64,000 bases of DNA from a candidate division FCPU426 bacterium (GTDB taxonomy: Bacteria > Oederibacteriota > JAAXVQ01 > JAUVAV01): the NCBI GenBank assembly GCA_030591525.1, contig JAUVAV010000007.1:23198-87197 (forward strand), read 5' to 3'. The position numbers were made by a program, and so were the translations under genes. Each line of letters starts with the position of its first letter. Position 1 is the stretch's first letter. This document shows positions 1 through 9,914 of the stretch, piece by piece. The notes below the pieces were generated by a model, which had not been told where the DNA came from, did no database searches, and worked only from the letters and a program-made list of their open reading frames with translations.

Positions 1-198
1 TATTTCAAAAGGTTTGCGTATCCGGCTGATATCCACTGGCCGGGAAAAGTATTCATCTGCCGGACGATGGTTAACAAAAATATTTCCTTGACCCGGCTTT
101 AAACGAACACGGGCTACCGAGGTTTTTCGCCGGCCGGTAGCTAGAAATTCCAATGCCACCGCTTCCTTGTCTGGTTTAACCGTTTTATTTTCTTCCAT
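1..198 (-). CDS. rpsI: 30S ribosomal protein S9, N-terminal part (gene runs off the window edge)
   Basis: Reverse translation of 198..1 gives [59 protein letters not shown], typical S9 ([12 protein letters not shown]); directly downstream of L13. Confidence 0.95.
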   Translation of the reverse strand, partial: MEENKTVKPDKEAVALEFLATGRRKTSVARVRLKPGQGNIFVNHRPADEYFSRPVDISRIRKPFEI

Positions 199-199
199 C

Positions 200-628
200 T
201 TATATCTCCATTTTTTCCGGTTTTTGGGCTTGCTGACTATGCTCGGATCCCCGATAAATCATTAATTTCTTTATCATGGCGCGTCCCAATGAATTCTTCG
301 GCAGCATTCCTTTGACTGCCAACATAAATATCCGCTGCGGATTTTTTTCCATTAGAACACGGTAAGGAGTAGCCTTGGTTCCTCCCGGCCAGCCGGAATG
401 ACGAAAATCTGTTTTTTGATCGAGTTTCTTGCCGGTTAATCTGATTTTTTCCGCGTTAACGGCTATTATATGATCCCCGGTATCCAGGTGGGGAGTAAAA
501 ATCGCCTTATGCTTGCCCTTTAAAATAGCAGCCACCCGGCTGGCAGCCCGGCCCAGGACTTTGCCTTCCAGATCAATCAGGTACCATTTCCGCTCGACCT
601 TCCCGGTTTTGGGAAAAGGCGTCGACAT
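200..628 (-). CDS. rplM: 50S ribosomal protein L13
   Basis: [28 protein letters not shown]...[12 protein letters not shown]...[32 protein letters not shown]; rplM-rpsI order. Confidence 0.97.
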   Translation of the reverse strand: MSTPFPKTGKVERKWYLIDLEGKVLGRAASRVAAILKGKHKAIFTPHLDTGDHIIAVNAEKIRLTGKKLDQKTDFRHSGWPGGTKATPYRVLMEKNPQRIFMLAVKGMLPKNSLGRAMIKKLMIYRGSEHSQQAQKPEKMEI

Positions 629-701
629 AATAAAATCCTCCTTGCGATTACATTACCTTTACTAAATAAGTTGAATAACTTACCGGATTCTTCGCTCTCT
701 G

Positions 702-1730
702 TCAAGGCAAAAAATCCCTTTTTTCACTTGCTCCATGCTCCCATCCGGAAGGCATATCTACCCGACAGCCGTCGGGCCGGGTTAAATAAAGCCCCTCGCG
801 CTGCGGAAGGATTTTCCCCACTACAGTGCATATGGTTCCGGTACGTTTCCGCAGCTTATTTATTAATTTCGGCGCATGCGGGGATGGACAGGAGAACAGC
901 AATTCATAATCTTCCCCTCCGCAAAGGGCCAAGTCCAGAGGATTGCATTTCAAAGCCCGGGCCGCCATGCGTGCTTCCAGGGAAACCGGTAATTGAGAGG
1001 CAAAAATACAGGCCCCGGTTTGGCTGGCCTGAGTTAAACGGCGGGTATCACCTGCCAGCCCATCCGAGAGATCTATCATAGCACGCACCTTTCCCGATTG
1101 GGCCAATAAGTTTCCCTCTCTTAGGCGTGGTAGCGGGCGTAACCAGCGCTGTACTACCCGGTCCCGCACCGGAATTCTTAGCCGCGGACGCCGCAGCAGG
1201 CCTAACCCGGCGGAAGCGGTTCCCAATTCACCCGTTACCAACAGCAGGTCTCCCGGCCGGGCGCCGGTCCGCCTGATTACTGCGCCGGCCGCCGCTGTTC
1301 CCTGCACAGTTAAAGAAACCATTATCGGCCCGGGAGATAAAACCGTATCGCCCCCGGCCAGCCGAACGCCAAAGCGGCTCAACTCACCGACCAGACCGTC
1401 AATCAGGCGTATTATAAATGGGCGCGCTGTTTTCGCAGGCAGCGCCAGCACGAGAAAAGCGCGTTGCGGAGTCCCGCCCATGGCTGCAATATCCGATAGA
1501 TTCACAGCCGCGCTTTTTACACCCAGGGATTCCGGATCACACCAGGGTGATTCCCAATGCACACCTTCCACCAGCGCATCACAAGTAATAAGCTCGAGTT
1601 TCCGGGGATCTACACAATGGGCGGACGTGTCGTCGCCAATGCCAATCTGGTCTCTTACTCCCAACCGGCCGCTTCGCTGACGAATGAGATCGATTATTTG
1701 GAATTCCTGCCAACTATTTTTTTTGCGCAT
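702..1730 (-). CDS. thiL: Thiamine-monophosphate kinase
   Basis: GIGDDTSAH..., NLSDIAAMGGTPQ, GGDTVLSPG, DLSDGLAGD, GGEDYELLF motifs of ThiL/PurM-like kinases. Confidence 0.95.
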   Translation of the reverse strand: MRKKNSWQEFQIIDLIRQRSGRLGVRDQIGIGDDTSAHCVDPRKLELITCDALVEGVHWESPWCDPESLGVKSAAVNLSDIAAMGGTPQRAFLVLALPAKTARPFIIRLIDGLVGELSRFGVRLAGGDTVLSPGPIMVSLTVQGTAAAGAVIRRTGARPGDLLLVTGELGTASAGLGLLRRPRLRIPVRDRVVQRWLRPLPRLREGNLLAQSGKVRAMIDLSDGLAGDTRRLTQASQTGACIFASQLPVSLEARMAARALKCNPLDLALCGGEDYELLFSCPSPHAPKLINKLRKRTGTICTVVGKILPQREGLYLTRPDGCRVDMPSGWEHGASEKRDFLP

Positions 1731-1750
1731 TATGAGCCTTTGCTATGCCG

Positions 1751-1805
1751 CTATTTTCCCCACTGTAATATGCCGGGGAAATTACTTCCCATATTCAGAC
1801 GTCGA
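1751..1805 (-). pseudogene. Fossil copy of the 3' end of a TPR-protein gene
   Basis: Reads RRLNMGSNFPGILQWGK-stop; aligns without gaps to the end of the TPR gene at 3982..4036 (RLNMGKKSPGISQWGK-stop). Confidence 0.7.
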
Positions 1806-1862
1806 GGTGATAGGGGGCGGTTTAATCTTTCCCTACTTTTATACATTGTCGGCAGCAGAATT

Positions 1863-2957
1863 TTATCTCAATTCTATTTTATGGTCATCATAAATTAAGT
1901 AAGTCTTATCGTTTTTACCGGTTTCAAACCATATTATTTCCCCTGACACATAATTCCCGACACTTTCTTCAATTAAGGAATTGACTATTTCTTTATTCGT
2001 AAGATCAACTAATAGATAGGTCGTTTCAACCCGTCCTTGAATTTCAGCGGGCATTGATATTAAAATCGCCCATTGCTTATCTTTCGAAACTTCAATAAGT
2101 TGCAGCACTGATGAGGCAGCATTGTAAACGGCAACACCATGATTATCATCATCCAGTAATAATACGTTTTTATCCTTACTTAAATAAACTTTATTAATTT
2201 TATTGGATGCGGTTTTCTTACGAGAAACAAAACTGTCATTAAAGAATATTTCAGAGATGCAAACATCTTCATATTTAGTTCCTGATTTGGTTTCCAATAT
2301 TTCGATTTGCAAAACAAAGCATGTATCCGCTATGGGCAACCTATTAATAGAATTATAGTTGTGCAGCACTTTTTTTCTAAACTCAGATAATTCCTGGGCG
2401 GAATATTTTAACGGAAACGATTGGATGCCAAAACTATCGTCCAGTTGAATAGTTTTTTTAGGCGGAAATCCAATAGCTTTATATAGTACTCTGTTTTCAG
2501 AAACATATCCATCAGGATTAACCGCAAAATAAACCGAAAACCTTAGTTTTTCAGGTCGCCCATTTTGATAATACAGTTTTTTGCTCTTTCCGTATCCTGC
2601 GAAAATGCTTATCATTATTCTATTAAGTTCAGGCAATTTTATGAATATTGAAGAATTGTTTTTATCCGGACCGCTTACCCAGCAAGTATTAAAATCTGCA
2701 TCGAATAAATTGGATGGCGGATAACGATGATTATGGCTATGGTTTACTTCAAATTGAGCATATTCCATTGTATCAAGCAGGCTAATATCTACCCAGTTGA
2801 TTTTCTGCTGGGCTGAAACATTTTTAAATGGAAAGAGACTAATAACCAAAATAATAATACTTAGATTATAGTAAGCTCTGAATCCATTTATAGGTATCTT
2901 TTGAAGAAAATCCATACTTTGCTTTCTCATAACTTTCCAGGCTATTTTTAAATTCAT
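1863..2957 (-). CDS. Secreted protein with discoidin-like NADase-type glycan-binding domain
   Basis: Signal-like N-terminus then NHSHNHRYPPSNLFDADFNTCWVSG...IFAGYGKSKKLYYQNGRPEKLRFSVYF...FVLQIEILETKSGTKYEDVCISEIFF. The track start overlaps the upstream gene; the true start is probably internal (MDFLQK...). Confidence 0.7.
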   Translation of the reverse strand: MNLKIAWKVMRKQSMDFLQKIPINGFRAYYNLSIIILVISLFPFKNVSAQQKINWVDISLLDTMEYAQFEVNHSHNHRYPPSNLFDADFNTCWVSGPDKNNSSIFIKLPELNRIMISIFAGYGKSKKLYYQNGRPEKLRFSVYFAVNPDGYVSENRVLYKAIGFPPKKTIQLDDSFGIQSFPLKYSAQELSEFRKKVLHNYNSINRLPIADTCFVLQIEILETKSGTKYEDVCISEIFFNDSFVSRKKTASNKINKVYLSKDKNVLLLDDDNHGVAVYNAASSVLQLIEVSKDKQWAILISMPAEIQGRVETTYLLVDLTNKEIVNSLIEESVGNYVSGEIIWFETGKNDKTYLIYDDHKIELR

Positions 2958-3729
2958 CCATCTTTTTGAGTAAGTCCTTGATTTCCTGCTTGCTCAGTTT
3001 TGATATAATTTGTTCTATTACCGCCCGCCGGGTAATAGCAGAACCGTTATGCAAATAGATAGTTTCCTCAATATAAGCCTTATCGGATTTTGGATAAATA
3101 TCTTGTATTACCAATCCCCAATCCGCCAAGGGAAGCGCTGATAATTTCCTGTTTAATTCGGTCCGGTTAGCTCTATTGGCTGCTTGGCTTTTTTGATAAA
3201 CAGAACTGAACAGCGATGAATCTACTATAGACACCTTTTTTTCATTGATATTATAAGCATATGTTTTACTGTATTTTTCTTTTAGAGAGCGCGCTTCCAA
3301 GGAGTCGTTTGAATGCTCAATCCAAAAAGCCCATCCCGAAACAGGATTTATGCTGTAATAAATTAAAGCATCATTAAAAGCAATTTTTACATCATACCTG
3401 CCTTTGCTATTCCCCAGTAGTTCTGTTATATCCTTAAAATCTACCGCCTCTGTCAATTGTTTATTTTTCGGATTAAAAATATAGAGTCCTACATCCTTTA
3501 TTAAATAATCCGGTATCCCACCATCAGGAAAGGCAGCTATTCCTTTGGCACGTCGGTATGCGCTTTTGGAAGCTACCAAGGCAATTTCGGAATGCTCTGT
3601 GTTCCACTGAGCGCCCCCATGAACTGTATAATCTAAAGAAACATGCTCAGAATAGCAGGACGTCAAGAGCAAAGATAATCCTGCTATTAATACAAATAGT
3701 AATCGACTATTAATACGAAAACCGGACAT
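2866..3729 (-). CDS. Hypothetical lipoprotein
   Basis: N-terminus MSGFRINSRLLFVLIAGLSLLLTSC has a lipobox (LLTSC); no family recognised. Confidence 0.65.
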   Translation of the reverse strand: MSGFRINSRLLFVLIAGLSLLLTSCYSEHVSLDYTVHGGAQWNTEHSEIALVASKSAYRRAKGIAAFPDGGIPDYLIKDVGLYIFNPKNKQLTEAVDFKDITELLGNSKGRYDVKIAFNDALIYYSINPVSGWAFWIEHSNDSLEARSLKEKYSKTYAYNINEKKVSIVDSSLFSSVYQKSQAANRANRTELNRKLSALPLADWGLVIQDIYPKSDKAYIEETIYLHNGSAITRRAVIEQIISKLSKQEIKDLLKKMDEFKNSLESYEKAKYGFSSKDTYKWIQSLL

Positions 3730-3981
3730 TACGTTAACCTGTTTTTTGAGGATATTTCATAATGATTATTCCAAAGTTGTCATTCCCGCATGCTTGCAGC
3801 GGAATTACGCCTCTCCCCCCATAGGGGTTTGGCAGCAGAACCTTATTTTAATTACAGCCCCCTTTATAAACGCTTCACTTTATGAAGCTATTATAAGGAC
3901 TTATCGCTTCACGGTCAACCGCTCATGAATTCTCCCCGCAGCAAGCTGCGGGGAATTACAAGTTAAATATTATTATTACTA

Positions 3982-4833
3982 TTATTTCCCCCACTGCGAT
4001 ATACCGGGTGATTTCTTTCCCATATTCAGACGTTGGAGACGGCGGCGGGCCTCGTCACGCATAGCCGCAGGATATTTCTCCATCACGGTTTGGTAGGCTT
4101 GGCGGGCCTCCGCCCGGTTTCCCAGCTTTTCATGACAACTGCCCTGATGCACCAGGGCATCAGCCGCCAGGAATCCGCCCGGATAATCGTTAATTAAACC
4201 GGCGTAAGCCGCCACCGCCTTGTCCCAGCGTTTAGCATCTTCCAGCACTTTACCCTGTCCCAGCCGGGCTTCGGCATCCCAGTCACTCTGGGGATACTTT
4301 TGGGATATCTCCGCATAAGTTTTAAGCGCCGTTTCCCAATCTCCGGCCTTATTCTGGCTTTCAGCAATTCTTAACCCCGTCCAGGCCTGCATAACTCCAC
4401 TGGATTCCTCCATCTGCAGACGCCGATAGGTTTCAACCGCTTGAGACCATTGGTTTTGTTCATAGTAAAGATCTCCCAGACCTATGAGGGCCTGCTGAAT
4501 TTGTTCCTGGCTTACATGCTTTTTTTTCATGATTTTTTGATACTGGGATATAGCCGCCTTATACCTTTTAGCCAGGGTAAGGTTCCGAGCGGTTTTGAAA
4601 TGCCTTTGCATAACTTTGTGAGGGTTTCCCCAACCGGTAAAGTAACCATATCCCTGAACCAGGGCTAAAATTAAAAGCACTCCTCCCAAGGTAATCAGCC
4701 AGAAACGGCGTGAAGCCTGGAGCGTAACCTCCGGTCCGGGGGGCGTTCCGGCGGATTTCGAGGTTGTAGAAGCTGCTTTTTTCGGTTTGGCCCGGCGTGA
4801 TGATTTTATGCTCTGCTTAGCGGATTTCGACAC
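3982..4833 (-). CDS. TPR-repeat membrane-anchored protein
   Basis: Basic N-terminus, one TM (FWLITLGGVLLILALVQGYGYF), TPR-like repeats. SD GAGGAGG (about 4842-4848) precedes GTG at 4833, so the longer track start at 4944 (reading through a hairpin repeat) is likely an artefact. Confidence 0.8.
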   Translation of the reverse strand: MSKSAKQSIKSSRRAKPKKAASTTSKSAGTPPGPEVTLQASRRFWLITLGGVLLILALVQGYGYFTGWGNPHKVMQRHFKTARNLTLAKRYKAAISQYQKIMKKKHVSQEQIQQALIGLGDLYYEQNQWSQAVETYRRLQMEESSGVMQAWTGLRIAESQNKAGDWETALKTYAEISQKYPQSDWDAEARLGQGKVLEDAKRWDKAVAAYAGLINDYPGGFLAADALVHQGSCHEKLGNRAEARQAYQTVMEKYPAAMRDEARRRLQRLNMGKKSPGISQWGK

Positions 4834-4874
4834 TGCTTTTTTCCTCCTCAAGTTTTTTAATACGTTAGCGCTTC

Positions 4875-4898
4875 TCCCCCGCTCTTCAGAGCGGGGGA
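4875..4898. repeat. REP-like hairpin
   Basis: tccccc gctc ttca gagc ggggga, perfect 10-bp stem between two genes. Confidence 0.7.
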
Positions 4899-4900
4899 TT

Positions 4901-5269
4901 TTAAGGAGCTGCCACCCATGCCTCTCCCCGGCACCTGGATCCATCCGGCGCCCGCCCCTGGACTACAATCTGATAGCGTCCCGGATCCCAGACCGCGGTT
5001 AGGGGTATTTGGGTCGTAAAAGTCCAGGTTCTCCCCTCATCTTTGGTCTTGAGATGTACTACCGGAGAACCGGGCATATCCAAACGTCCGGTAACCGCCT
5101 GCGTTCCGATCGGCGCTTTAACCTGAATAGTCACTATGCTCCCGGGATACACGGTCTGCGGTGTAATGGTCACTTCCAAAATCTGGGCAGGTTTCATTAG
5201 TCCGGCGCATCCCGTGACGCCCGATATCACCAGAAAAAGCATTACGGTCTTGAGCTCCCGGCCAGGCAT
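4901..5269 (-). CDS. Small Ig-fold-like lipoprotein
   Basis: LFLVISGVTGCAGL lipobox, then a beta-rich YPGSIVTIQVKAPIGTQAVTGRLDMPGSPVVHLK... domain. Confidence 0.65.
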   Translation of the reverse strand: MPGRELKTVMLFLVISGVTGCAGLMKPAQILEVTITPQTVYPGSIVTIQVKAPIGTQAVTGRLDMPGSPVVHLKTKDEGRTWTFTTQIPLTAVWDPGRYQIVVQGRAPDGSRCRGEAWVAAP

Positions 5270-5730
5270 TACTCCTCCTTGGCTATGGCCCGAACCATAT
5301 CGGCTTTACCGACAATTCCCACCAGACGGTTGTTGTCCATTACCGGCAGCAGGTGCCGTTTTTTTTCATGCATAATAGTGGCTATCTCCTGGAGGCCGGT
5401 GTCCGGCGAGAGGGTAATTACATCACGCGTCATAATATCCTCGACTTTTCCACCGATTATTTTTTGAAGTTCAGGTTCATATTTATGCGGACTTTCCAAA
5501 TAAATAACCGCATCAAAGATAGTTATTACCGTGGGAAGATGAACCGCGGTATTCCGGAAAATCAGATCCCCTTCTGTTGCGATGCCTGTTATCCGGCCGT
5601 TCTGATCAATTACAGGAGCCCCGGAAATAGCATGTTTGAGCAGAAAATGGGCCAGTGCTTTCACGCTGGTTTCCGGCGTAACCGTTAAAACTTTAGTAGT
5701 CATAATATCCCGAGCCTTAATATTTTTCAT
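5269..5730 (-). CDS. CBS-domain pair protein
   Basis: ARDIMTTKVLTVTPETSVKALAHFLLKHAISGAPVID...VEDIMTRDVITLSPDTGLQEIATIMHEKKRHLLPVMD. Confidence 0.95.
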   Translation of the reverse strand: MKNIKARDIMTTKVLTVTPETSVKALAHFLLKHAISGAPVIDQNGRITGIATEGDLIFRNTAVHLPTVITIFDAVIYLESPHKYEPELQKIIGGKVEDIMTRDVITLSPDTGLQEIATIMHEKKRHLLPVMDNNRLVGIVGKADMVRAIAKEE

Positions 5731-5827
5731 ACTGCCTCCTTTTCTTTCTCAGCGCATTGTCAAAAAAATCTACATATTTCTGTTCTGATAGCCGCAGGCC
5801 TCAGCCTGCGAATAATTAATCAGGATT

Positions 5828-5994
5828 CTAGAAGCCTGAGCATTTAGTCGATTTTAATATAAATAATTCCTCTCCCTCGAGGGGAGAGGTTAGGTAAGAG
5901 TGCGATTTTAAAGACTTTTATCACCCTCCCCTTTATCCCCTCCCGTCAAAAAGGGAGGGGAATACTTGAATTCCGGACTAAATGCTCAAGCTCC
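5828..5994. mobile_element. MITE family A, copy 1
   Basis: Ends TGAGCATTTAGTC / GACTAAATGCTCA; contains CCTCTCCCTCGAGGGGAGAGG and CCCCTCCCGTCAAAAAGGGAGGGG palindromes; four other copies in the window. Confidence 0.8.
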
Positions 5995-6035
5995 TCATTC
6001 CATTCTGCGCAGGCTGAAACCTGCGCTTACCATTT

Positions 6036-7640
6036 TTACTTCATACCATATTTAGCATTACCCTTACTCCCGCGCAATTGCCGGAAGACAAAGGGAATAG
6101 CGTCAGCAACCTCCCGCGCGCGAACTCCCAGCCCACCGGGATCCATCCCCGCCAATTCTCCGGCCCGGCCGTGCAGATAAACCGCTAAAGCCGCCGCGTC
6201 GTATGGCTCCAGTTGCTGCGCGGACAAGGCGGCTGCCACGCCGGACAATACATCACCGGTTCCGGCGGTTGCCAAGGCCGGCGTTCCGGCCCCGATGATT
6301 CTAAGCCGGCCTTCCGGACTTGCCACCACGGTATGAGGTCCTTTAAGCAGAATAGTCGCCGCATACCGCCGGGCCAGTTCCCGGGTTATTGCCCAGCGTT
6401 CGGCCCTGATTTTTTCAGGCGGAACGCCCCTCAGCCGGCCGGCCTCTCCTTCATGGGGCGTTAAAATCAGGGCGGGAAGGCTGCGTGACCGTCTTAACCG
6501 TTGGACACCGGCCAGAGCGTGCAAGGCGTCGGCATCAACTACTATGCTCCGAGGTCCGGAAGCCTCCCGGATAAAGGCCCGGACCAGCTGAAAAACCTTG
6601 GAGGTTCTTCCCAGTCCCGGTCCTATTACTATGGCATCCTGCTCCCGGGCTATGCTTAGCAGGGGTTTTAATGCCGCTCCGGCCAAATCCCCGTTTTTAT
6701 CTCCGGGCAAAGGGCAGCATATTTCTTCCAACACATGCTGACGAACTATCAGATCTAATGGCTTAGGATAGGCCAGGGTAACATATCCCGCGCCCGCTCG
6801 TATGGCTCCCCGGCTGGCCAGCAGTAAGGCTCCATGATATTGGGCTGATCCCCCGATAATTAAAACCTTGCCCGCCGTACGCTTATGCGCGTCTCTCGCG
6901 CGTTGAGGCAAAATAACGGCCGCGGCCGGGTCATTGAAATACGCTGTGTCATCAGCTTGGGGATATAAAAGTTCCGGTGGAAATCCAATGGAATCAACTG
7001 CCCATGCTCCGACCCAAGCCATAGCTTGCGGTTGAAAAAGTCCCTTTTTAGGCAGTCCGAAGGTTAAAGTGAAGTCAGCCCGCACGGTCGGTCGTCCGGG
7101 CTCACCGGTATCTGCATTCAATCCAGAAGGCAGATCAACGGCTAAGACCTTTACGCGCATGGAATTGAGAGTTCGTATAACACTCGCTACCGGCTCACGC
7201 GGTGAACCTGCTACTCCGATTCCTAAAAGAGCATCCACCACTAAATCCACATCCAAAAAAGGTTGGAGGGTTTTTCCGGAAAAATCATTATTTAACTTTA
7301 TAATTTTTATTTTTTTCGGGTTCAGCCGTTTAAAATTAGCCGCGGTTTCCGGTGCCAACCGGCTCTTGGTCGGCAATATAACGGATACGTGCATCCCGGA
7401 TCCTGCCAGCAGGCGGGCGCAGACCAACCCGTCTCCGCCATTTTTTCCTCTGCCGGCCAAGACTGCTACTTTAGGCTGTGGCGTCGATTCCAGCATGGAG
7501 TGAGCTTGCTCGGCCAGGCTTCGCCCTGCGCGTTCCATCAATTCCAAACCAGGGATACCATATTGAGCAGTAGCCGCGGCATCAACCGCCTGCATCCCCT
7601 GCCTGCCAACAATTTTCAGCAATGGATAAATCTCCTTCAA
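6036..7640 (-). CDS. nnr: Bifunctional NAD(P)H-hydrate epimerase / ADP-dependent NAD(P)H-hydrate dehydratase
   Basis: YjeF-N (VAVLAGRGKNGGDGLVCARLL) fused to carbohydrate-kinase-like domain (GKVLIIGGSAQYHGALLLA...GTGDVLSGVAAAL). Confidence 0.96.
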   Translation of the reverse strand: MKEIYPLLKIVGRQGMQAVDAAATAQYGIPGLELMERAGRSLAEQAHSMLESTPQPKVAVLAGRGKNGGDGLVCARLLAGSGMHVSVILPTKSRLAPETAANFKRLNPKKIKIIKLNNDFSGKTLQPFLDVDLVVDALLGIGVAGSPREPVASVIRTLNSMRVKVLAVDLPSGLNADTGEPGRPTVRADFTLTFGLPKKGLFQPQAMAWVGAWAVDSIGFPPELLYPQADDTAYFNDPAAAVILPQRARDAHKRTAGKVLIIGGSAQYHGALLLASRGAIRAGAGYVTLAYPKPLDLIVRQHVLEEICCPLPGDKNGDLAGAALKPLLSIAREQDAIVIGPGLGRTSKVFQLVRAFIREASGPRSIVVDADALHALAGVQRLRRSRSLPALILTPHEGEAGRLRGVPPEKIRAERWAITRELARRYAATILLKGPHTVVASPEGRLRIIGAGTPALATAGTGDVLSGVAAALSAQQLEPYDAAALAVYLHGRAGELAGMDPGGLGVRAREVADAIPFVFRQLRGSKGNAKYGMK

Positions 7641-7667
7641 GCGGAGGGCCTTTTTCGAATATTCACG

Positions 7668-9581
7668 CTACTTCCGGTAAATAATAGTAATTTCAACCCG
7701 CCGGTTCTTTTTTCTCCCAGCTGCCGTCTGGTTGCTCGCCACCGGGTGCTTGCTTCCCCGTCCCCGGACATTAACATTGCGAAGCGTAATTTTATAGGTA
7801 GCAGCCAAATACCTCACCACACTATCTCCCCGCTTCTGGGATAGCAAAAACTCCCCCTCTTTCTCTCTACCGCTGTCCGTATGACCTTCCACGATAATTT
7901 TTATATAAGGCCTGCTTTTTATCTGCTTGGCCGCATTTTTCAGGATTTTTATACTGGCGGACCTCAGGTCATAAGAGCCTTCTTCAAAATATATCAGAGG
8001 CAGCTTGGCTTCCGCGGCATCCTCCCTGGTCTCCTCCCGGGCCAAAAGCACCGTTTGATCCACTACCTTGCCGGTAAAATGCTCCACCGTACCATCTTTC
8101 ATCAGCACTTCAAACTCATAGGTGCAGAAGATCGTCTCGGAAAGAGCCTTCCCCTTACGGTCCTTACCTTCCCATTTAATTTTCCCGGGAGGCCCTTTTC
8201 CGGAAAAACCTTTTACCGGCCGGCCCTTACCGTCTAATATCTTCATCCCCCAATGTTCAACCTGCTTCCGGTCTCTCACTTCTAATTTGAAAATCGCTTT
8301 TTCAATTTTGGTCTTTTCACGGGAATGCAACACGCTTTCCACTTTCACCTGAATCGCTTTTCGTTCCGTTAACTGCGCAATTTTAGGTACCAAGACCTCG
8401 TCCATCTCTTCCAAGCCTTCCGCTTCTACCAGCTTGGGAGTTTCCCGCAAGGGCGCTTGCCGGGATTTATCCTTGGGCACCGCTTTTTTCTTCACCGGTT
8501 TAGTTGTTTGCTTCCGGACTTTCTTTTTAGGTTTCACCGGACCGACCGCCGGCTTTTTTCCTTTCTGCGATTCAAACCCGGCAGTAAAGGAAATACGATG
8601 GGTAGTCCCCAGCGCGCCAAAAGGCAAAAACGCGTAATCCAGGCTGAAACTCCGATAATAAACGCTTACCCCGGCCGCAAGTCCGGCCATATCCCCATTT
8701 TGATTAATCTCTGAAATTTTGTACCCGACACGTCCGGCTAATATTCCGAGATATTTATACTCCAGACCCAAATTCGTATAAAACGGTTGGTCCAGAGGAA
8801 ACGGCACCTCAAGATCCACTACCGCTCTAAAGCCGTCTTTTTGGGAATCTATTAAATTGTAAGCCAGGCCCAATCTGAGATTTAGCGGCAAATTATAACC
8901 TTCTAAAGACATTCCCAGATTTCGTATCATCACGCCGGCGTCCAGGTTTTTGATTACACCCCTGGTCTGCAATCCCAGATCCACGGCCAGGGCGACGCTG
9001 CTGAAAGTATCAATATTTTCCGAAATCATTTTTAAGGTGCCGCCCAGGCTGCATCCCGGCAGCCACAACCGGCTGCCATACCCTGCTGAAAGAATCATAG
9101 CATAAGGACTGAATTTCTCATCCAGCGGAAGAGGATATCCGCTGGGGTCTACATCGATTTTTTCAAATTCACCGAAATTAAAATAACTTGCATTGATGCC
9201 GATGCCGCCATCCTGGAGGGGATGAGCATAACTGGCGCATAGATGCTGAATCTCACCCAGCCAAAAATTATGCATATAGGAAACTTGGGGTATTTTAATC
9301 TGAGTAAGACCGGCGGGATTCCAATAAAGAGCATACACATCGTCAGCCACCGCTGTATGCGCCTCGCCCATCCCCGCGGCTTCCGCGCCAATTCCTATCT
9401 GTAATATTTTACCGGCGGTTTTTAATATCGTGTCTCCGCCCCAGACCGAGATCGGCAATCCCATACCAAGCACAATAATAATCGGCAAACCTTTTTTTAG
9501 TATGATAAACGTACCCTCCATATACATAATCACCGTCTTGGGTAAGCCGGAATAGGATACGGCCACCAGGAGCTTGAACAT
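7668..9581 (-). CDS. PorV/PorQ-like outer-membrane barrel fused to FlgD-like Ig and OmpA-C domains
   Basis: N-terminal GIGAEAAGMGEAHTAVADDVYALYWNPAGL; basic Lys/Pro linker; KIKWEGKDRKGK FlgD-Ig-like; C-terminal IIVEGHTDSGREKEGEFLLSQKRGDSVVRYL...GRKKNRRVEI OmpA motif. Confidence 0.85.
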   Translation of the reverse strand: MFKLLVAVSYSGLPKTVIMYMEGTFIILKKGLPIIIVLGMGLPISVWGGDTILKTAGKILQIGIGAEAAGMGEAHTAVADDVYALYWNPAGLTQIKIPQVSYMHNFWLGEIQHLCASYAHPLQDGGIGINASYFNFGEFEKIDVDPSGYPLPLDEKFSPYAMILSAGYGSRLWLPGCSLGGTLKMISENIDTFSSVALAVDLGLQTRGVIKNLDAGVMIRNLGMSLEGYNLPLNLRLGLAYNLIDSQKDGFRAVVDLEVPFPLDQPFYTNLGLEYKYLGILAGRVGYKISEINQNGDMAGLAAGVSVYYRSFSLDYAFLPFGALGTTHRISFTAGFESQKGKKPAVGPVKPKKKVRKQTTKPVKKKAVPKDKSRQAPLRETPKLVEAEGLEEMDEVLVPKIAQLTERKAIQVKVESVLHSREKTKIEKAIFKLEVRDRKQVEHWGMKILDGKGRPVKGFSGKGPPGKIKWEGKDRKGKALSETIFCTYEFEVLMKDGTVEHFTGKVVDQTVLLAREETREDAAEAKLPLIYFEEGSYDLRSASIKILKNAAKQIKSRPYIKIIVEGHTDSGREKEGEFLLSQKRGDSVVRYLAATYKITLRNVNVRGRGSKHPVASNQTAAGRKKNRRVEITIIYRK

Positions 9582-9589
9582 TTAGTGCG

Positions 9590-9845
9590 TTTTGTCATCC
9601 CGGCGAAAGCCGGGCTCCAGATTAATTTGGACAAGAATGATATTTTATCAAATTATTCCTAATAAATCAAATTCAAACCTGGTTTTTACTGGGAATGGCC
9701 GGTTAAGGTCCCAACGCTTAATATCTCTCCTGGATTCCGGCCTGTCCTGGATGGTTTAGTCCAGGGGATGGTTTAGTCCAGGGCTAAAGTCATGCCGGAA
9801 TGACAACCAAGGTGTCACCCCGGCGAAAGCCGGGGTCTAGGAAGA
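9590..9845. repeat. Dispersed palindromic repeat cluster
   Basis: gtcatcccggcgaaagccgggctccag ... ggattccggcctgtcctggatggtttagtccaggggatggtttagtccagg ... gtcaccccggcgaaagccggggtctagg; related copies at 34560, 41695 and 59386. Confidence 0.75.
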
Positions 9846-9914
9846 CAGAATTGACTCTGGTTACTACTTTTTTCATTAATTGTAACCCAGTATTTTTCAT
9901 ATCGTCAGAAGCTA

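Noticed and set aside
629-701. Possible L13 autoregulatory leader upstream of rplM (AAGTT-GAAT-AACTT)
   Set aside because: Only a 5-bp stem; too weak to claim.
1731-1862. Possible TPP riboswitch near thiL
   Set aside because: No THI-box core seen.
671-1898. Several plus-strand ORFs overlapping thiL
   Set aside because: Antisense to a well-supported gene, low plausibility; same applies to most short plus-strand ORFs in the track.
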